A stretch of DNA of 64,000 nucleotides from the NCBI GenBank assembly GCA_019912965.1, contig JAIOHM010000200.1, positions 1 through 64,000 of the forward strand. The letters are read 5' to 3'. This document shows, one piece after another, positions 60,852-64,000 of this stretch. This DNA is from Anaerolineae bacterium (GTDB lineage: Bacteria > Chloroflexota > Anaerolineae > Aggregatilineales > Phototrophicaceae). The notes below the pieces were generated by a model, which saw nothing but the letters and a program-made list of their open reading frames with translations, searched no databases and had not been told where the DNA came from. Position 1 is the stretch's first letter. Each line of letters begins with the position of its first letter. The position numbers were made by a program, and so were the translations under genes.

Positions 60852-61489
60852 ATCCCGCTTCCCCATCCGCCAGTGTGCTACCGCCTGCTCCCGGCCCACG
60901 TCCCCCGGATACCAGCCTGTTTCTTGGGGTCATAGCGGGTTTCATCTTGCGGCTTTTCGGCTGGACGGTTGGCAGCCTGCCCCCCAATTATCCCAAAATG
61001 GTGGTGATCGGCGCACCCCACACCTCGAATTGGGATGGCCTGATTATGGTGCTGTTTGCCCTTGTGCTGCGTGTACGCTTGGAATGGGTTGGCAAGCACA
61101 CTCTGTTCCGCTTCCCCTTCGGCTCATTGATGCGTCTGGCGGGTGGTGTTCCGCTCAACCGCAGCACCACCAAAAACGCCGTTGATCAAGCCATTCAGGT
61201 CTTCAACGAACGCGACAAAATGGCGCTGGTTGTCGCCCCGGAAGGCACACGCGGCAAAGTCGATTATTGGAAAACCGGGTTTTACTACATCGCGCTCGGC
61301 GCAAAAGTCCCCATCGTCATGGGTTATGTGGATTATGGTCGCAAACGGGCTGGATTAGGGCCAGCAGTCATCCCCTCCGGTGACATCGAAGCCGATTTGG
61401 AACACTTCCGCGCCTTCTATGCGGACATCACCCCCCGCCACCCGGAGAAAAAAGGCATCATCGCCCTCCCGCCTCCCAAACCAACCTGA
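60848..61489 (+). CDS. 1-acylglycerol-3-phosphate acyltransferase-like (PlsC family)
   Basis: A 213-residue acyltransferase with HTSNWDG (H-x4-D box, ~58-64) and PEGTR (~130) of the PlsC/LPLAT family, and one membrane-associated helix near 25-45. It would acylate a lysophospholipid or similar lipid. The ATG overlaps the TGA of the TIR gene, so it is translationally coupled to it. The short Pro-rich N-terminus (SPSASVLPPAPGPRPP) is unusual for the family. Convergent with cysteine synthase across a repeat-rich 283-base gap. Confidence 0.9.
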   Translation: MNPASPSASVLPPAPGPRPPDTSLFLGVIAGFILRLFGWTVGSLPPNYPKMVVIGAPHTSNWDGLIMVLFALVLRVRLEWVGKHTLFRFPFGSLMRLAGGVPLNRSTTKNAVDQAIQVFNERDKMALVVAPEGTRGKVDYWKTGFYYIALGAKVPIVMGYVDYGRKRAGLGPAVIPSGDIEADLEHFRAFYADITPRHPEKKGIIALPPPKPT

Positions 61490-61772
61490 TCGGGGATATC
61501 TTTATCACACCTTGAGCTGGGGTGTATCTGAAACTCAGTACCCAGTACTCAGAGGGTAACTGTTAAAATCTACATTACGATATTTGGTGTTACTATGCTT
61601 ATATTCTCTGATCTTTTGCTACATTTTGTGGACAGAGAATGCCAAGATCACTCTTTTTGGAGTGTAAAGCTTCGGTAGCGACATCCAAGACAGTCGAATT
61701 ATCGTAATAATTTCTTTAACAGTTATCCTCTCAGTACTCAGTACTTCTTTTTTACTCATCCCTCATACCTCA
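61490..61772. repeat. Repeat-rich gap with MITE-like element
   Basis: A period-7 tract (CTCAGTACCCAGTACTCAG), the MITE-like element at 61553-61729, and a second tract (CTCAGTACTCAGTACTTC and TACTCATCCCTCATACCTCATCACTC) that reaches the cysteine-synthase stop. No gene is seen. Confidence 0.7.
61553..61729. mobile_element. 177-bp MITE-like element
   Basis: Left end AGGGTAACTGTTAAA (61553-61567) and ATTACGAT further in match the reverse complement of the right end (61701-61729), which reads AGGATAACTGTTAAA and ATTACGAT. One mismatch in the first 15 bases and a divergent 6-base middle. CTCAG lies directly on both sides (61548-61552 and 61730-61734), an apparent 5-bp target duplication. No gene is inside. 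The transposase family is not known. Confidence 0.7.
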
Positions 61773-62720
61773 TCACTCTTTCCAGAAACTCTCGCTTAGA
61801 TACTTATAAGCATTGTCCGGGAACAGCGTCACAATCACGCCGGACTCGCCCCGTGCCGCCACATCTTCAGCCACTTGCAGCGCCCCAACCAATGCCGATG
61901 CCGCGCTGATGCCCACCAAATAACCTTCTTCTCGCGCCAACCGCCGCGCCATCGCATATGTCGCCTCAGTGCTGACGCCGATATTCCGGTCAGCCAGATG
62001 TTCGTCATAAATCCCCGGCTTGATCGCCGTCGGCATATGCTTCAAACCTTCTAACCCATGAAATGGTGAATCCGGTTGCAGCGAAACCACCTGAATGTCC
62101 GGGTTATAATCCTTCAAACGTCGCCCCGTACCCATCAGCGTCCCGCTTGTGCCCAACCCCGCGACGAAATGCGTCACCGTGCCGTTCGTCTGTTCCCAGA
62201 TTTCCACGCCTGTGCTGTTGTAATGCGCCTGCCAGTTTGCCGGATTGTTGTACTGGTCAGCATAAAAATAGGTGTTAGGTTCAGCCGCCGCCAGTTCCCG
62301 TACCGCACGGATAGCCCCATCTGAACCTTCCAGTGGATCGGTATACACAATATCCACGCCATACGCCCGCAGAATCGCGCTCCGTTCCGGGCTGATATTC
62401 TCCGGCAAAAACAGCTTTACACGGTAGCCCTTCGCCGCGCCGATCATCGCATAAGCGATTCCTGTATTGCCGCTGGTGCTGTCCAGCAGAATTTTGTCGT
62501 GCGTCAGTTTCCCCGCCCGTTCCGCCTCGCGGATGATATTACTGGCTGCCCGGTCTTTAACGCTGCCGCCGGGATTCATCCATTCCGCCTTTGCCAACAC
62601 CTGCACATTTTCCGGCAGATGCGCCGTCACCCGCCGGAAGCCCAGCAGCGGTGTATTCCCAATCAAACTGTCAATCGTATCTGCCTGCACCGGTGTTTCA
62701 ATCGCCCAAACCGCCATCAT
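61773..62720 (-). CDS. Cysteine synthase (CysK/CysM type)
   Basis: A 315-residue PLP enzyme: the lysine in GGSVKDRAA (about residue 45), the asparagine loop STSGNTGIAY, and the phosphate loop GLGTSGTLMG. It makes cysteine from O-acetylserine or O-phosphoserine and sulfide. Start options are ATG 62720, 62717 or 62729; AGGGG lies very near 62717-62720. It is convergent with the PlsC-like gene, and a heptamer tract starts right at its stop codon. Cystathionine beta-synthase-like variants also fit, so CysM versus CysK is not decided. Confidence 0.92.
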   Translation of the reverse strand: MMAVWAIETPVQADTIDSLIGNTPLLGFRRVTAHLPENVQVLAKAEWMNPGGSVKDRAASNIIREAERAGKLTHDKILLDSTSGNTGIAYAMIGAAKGYRVKLFLPENISPERSAILRAYGVDIVYTDPLEGSDGAIRAVRELAAAEPNTYFYADQYNNPANWQAHYNSTGVEIWEQTNGTVTHFVAGLGTSGTLMGTGRRLKDYNPDIQVVSLQPDSPFHGLEGLKHMPTAIKPGIYDEHLADRNIGVSTEATYAMARRLAREEGYLVGISAASALVGALQVAEDVAARGESGVIVTLFPDNAYKYLSESFWKE

Positions 62721-62833
62721 TCCCCTCATTTCCCACTCAAAAGGCTAAAGTCTCAAGTCGTCTTTCTTGTAACTTTTAACTTTTGCCATTTAACTCGTCA
62801 CTCATCACTCGTTACTTGCCACTCAAACAAAAA

Positions 62834-62914
62834 GACCAGCAGCGGGAGAAATAAAAAGCGTGGCTGCCGTCCCCATTTGGGGGCGTGCCACGCTGTTCAT
62901 TCATGCTGCTGGCC
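62834..62914. ncRNA. Nested hairpin, possible structured RNA or palindromic repeat
   Basis: Outer arms GACCAGCAGC (62834-62843) and GCTGCTGGCC (62905-62914); inner arms GCGTGGC (62858-62864) and GCCACGC (62887-62893); tip CCCCA/TGGGG around TTT. The 81-base unit folds as one long stem with internal loops. It could be an RNA, a terminator or a palindromic element; nothing shows transcription. Confidence 0.4.
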
Positions 62915-63129
62915 TTAGGATTGGCCTGTTACTCGTTATTCAGCCGTCTGAAGTGTGGTCACGTCCCTTGCTTCAGACAACAACACGCGCAAAAATACAT
63001 AGTAATCGCTCGTTTGGATAAAGACCTATTCGGAAGTGTATCCGAACCCTTAGCCCCTGTCAATCAGGCAGCCAACTTTCTTCATAGATGCTTATCTCGC
63101 GCCACATCTTACGAAGTTGGCATTCGGTT

Positions 63130-64000
63130 TACGTCACCTACCATCCCCCAACCATCGTGCAACCCACACCCCAATTCCTTCGCCTGCAAAGTTAGCCCCA
63201 ACACCCTCCAAAACGAACCAAATGGTTTACCAAAGAGTCACCCTTTCCATCCCCATCCCTGATATGCTGTTGATACAACCTGTTTGAAATCTTGGCGGCT
63301 CAGGTTAGCTATTTTACATATTGGATAAGGGCTGAAAGCTGAGGGCTAAAGGCTAAAAGTTGATGGCTGATTGGCGGCGAAAACCCACTTCCGCCATCGC
63401 CATCGCCGCCGCCATCGCCGCCACTGATTCGCAAGATTCACAAAAATGATCTGCGAATCTGACGAATTTGAAGAGTCTTGCGAAATTTGCGAATCTTCCC
63501 CGTATTTCCTGAAAGCTAATAGCTATTGATTTGCGCGCAAACTCTTTTTCGCAATCGCAATCGCCGCAATCGCCGCAAACCCATCCCCGGTTTTCTGGAA
63601 ACTCGTTACTCGTCACTTTGAACTTCGCACTTCGTACCTGGCACCCCCTGTCAGCGCCAACGTCCCGTGTAGCCGCTGTGCAGCGATAACACTGACAAAG
63701 CGGCGGCAGCCTCCCATACAACCGCTGACAACAACGGCGCTCCCCCTCAACCGCCGACATTGACATTTACGACATGCCTGCTTCCTTCGTTCCCGCCGAC
63801 ACCCCCTACGGCAATTGTGCACACTTTGAATCCTATTGCTTCATACCTTTCTCCCCAAAATCAAAAATAACCAACTCAAAATGACCTATCTTCTACTCGT
63901 TACTCGTCACCTGTTACTTCTTTTCTCAGTCCGCAGTCCTCATCCCTCAGTCCTGTTTTTCTCAGTACCCAGTACTCAGTACTCAGTACTAAAAACAAAA
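63130..64000. repeat. Long imperfect direct repeat, copy 2
   Basis: Same block order as 2071-2611: ACCAAATGGTTTACCAAAGA (about 63220), GTCAGCGCCAACGTCCCG (about 63653) to CCTACGGCAATT (about 63802), and a heptamer tract ending TACTAAAAACAAAA at the window edge. It may run past the window. Interval A to B is longer here by about 290 bases of low-complexity DNA. Confidence 0.75.

Larger units (their letters stand above)
62721..64000. other. Non-coding repeat-rich region to the window end
   Basis: No convincing gene in 1280 bases. It holds period-7 tracts (62793-62825, about 63328-63365, 63598-63640, 63889-64000), a nested hairpin (62834-62914), a smaller hairpin GTCTGAAG/CTTCAGAC (about 62947-62979), a GCCATCGCC/CGCAATCGC low-complexity stretch (63385-63580) and the second copy of the long direct repeat. 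Open frames in it lack protein-like composition. Confidence 0.75.

Noticed and set aside
62885..63262. 125-codon open frame at the right end
   Set aside because: It crosses the nested hairpin and the repeat block A; no domain and no ribosome site.
1..64000. CRISPR arrays, tRNA or rRNA genes
   Set aside because: The tandem repeats have 7-base periods without unique spacers; no tRNA cloverleaf with T-loop GTTCGA in gene-free DNA and no rRNA segments were found by reading.

Overview
The window looks like chromosomal DNA of a member of the Chloroflexota (Anaerolineae-like), a lineage with a single or atypical cell envelope. This is an inference from gene content, since no rRNA or tRNA is present. 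The signs are many lipoproteins and secreted proteins with Pro/Thr-rich linkers, extracellular SH3b/LysM/VWA/WD40 modules, an anti-sigma factor with a DUF5667-like segment, PMT-type glycosyltransferases, a dnaG-rpoD pair, and no outer-membrane or phage genes. Genes lie on both strands, are mostly in short operons, and have similar base composition throughout.

Layout. 1-2009: two tandem TIR/SH3b proteins (the first cut by the window edge). 2010-2666: repeat-rich intergenic DNA. 2667-6327: heterodimeric ABC exporter. 6754-13576: nucleotidyltransferase, MFS exporter, TetR/DUF4260 pair with two operator-like palindromes, WD40 protein, DrrAB-type ABC exporter. 13768-19830: VIT/VWA protein, two small proteins, a double-receiver hybrid histidine kinase. 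19974-23503: sugar-kinase/nucleotidyltransferase fusion, an unknown protein, LysM protein. 23735-29156: solute-binding protein and two solute-binding/VWA lipoprotein paralogues around a GNAT gene. 29209-34601: intradiol-dioxygenase-like secreted protein, ECF sigma/anti-sigma pair, an internally duplicated secreted protein, an alkyltransferase-like DNA-repair protein. 34598-44649: long minus-strand run with PMT glycosyltransferase, M23 peptidase, Nudix-GNAT fusion, membrane MutS-like ATPase, two DUF6714-like proteins, rpoD and dnaG. 44904-58398: ScyD-like, YceI, Nudix, GNAT, HDAC flanked by two related small proteins, asnS, ICMT-like methyltransferase, PMT, patatin, double-hotdog thioesterase, GIN-domain lipoprotein. 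58525-62720: hexapeptide acetyltransferase, a TIR/macro-like/NDT-like protein coupled to a PlsC-type acyltransferase, a MITE-like element, and cysteine synthase. 62721-64000: repeat-rich non-coding DNA.

How the parts work together. Housekeeping functions (primase, sigma factor, asparaginyl-tRNA synthetase, cysteine synthase) are mixed with envelope, export and signalling functions. The strongest candidate for an undescribed system is 59433-61489. There a TIR domain with its catalytic glutamate is fused to a macro-like domain and to a nucleoside-deoxyribosyltransferase-like domain in which the usual Glu is Gln, and the gene overlaps by ATGA a phospholipid-acyltransferase gene. This would fit NAD-derived signalling tied to membrane lipids, but the function is inferred only.

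Non-coding structure is unusually rich. Period-7 tandem repeats resembling cyanobacterial STRR sit directly behind several stop codons. A long imperfect direct repeat is found near both ends of the window (about 2060-2611 and 63130-64000). A 136-bp element has perfect 20-bp inverted ends. A 177-bp MITE-like element has an apparent 5-bp target duplication. A family of GGAGGG/CCCTCC hairpins lies between convergent genes.
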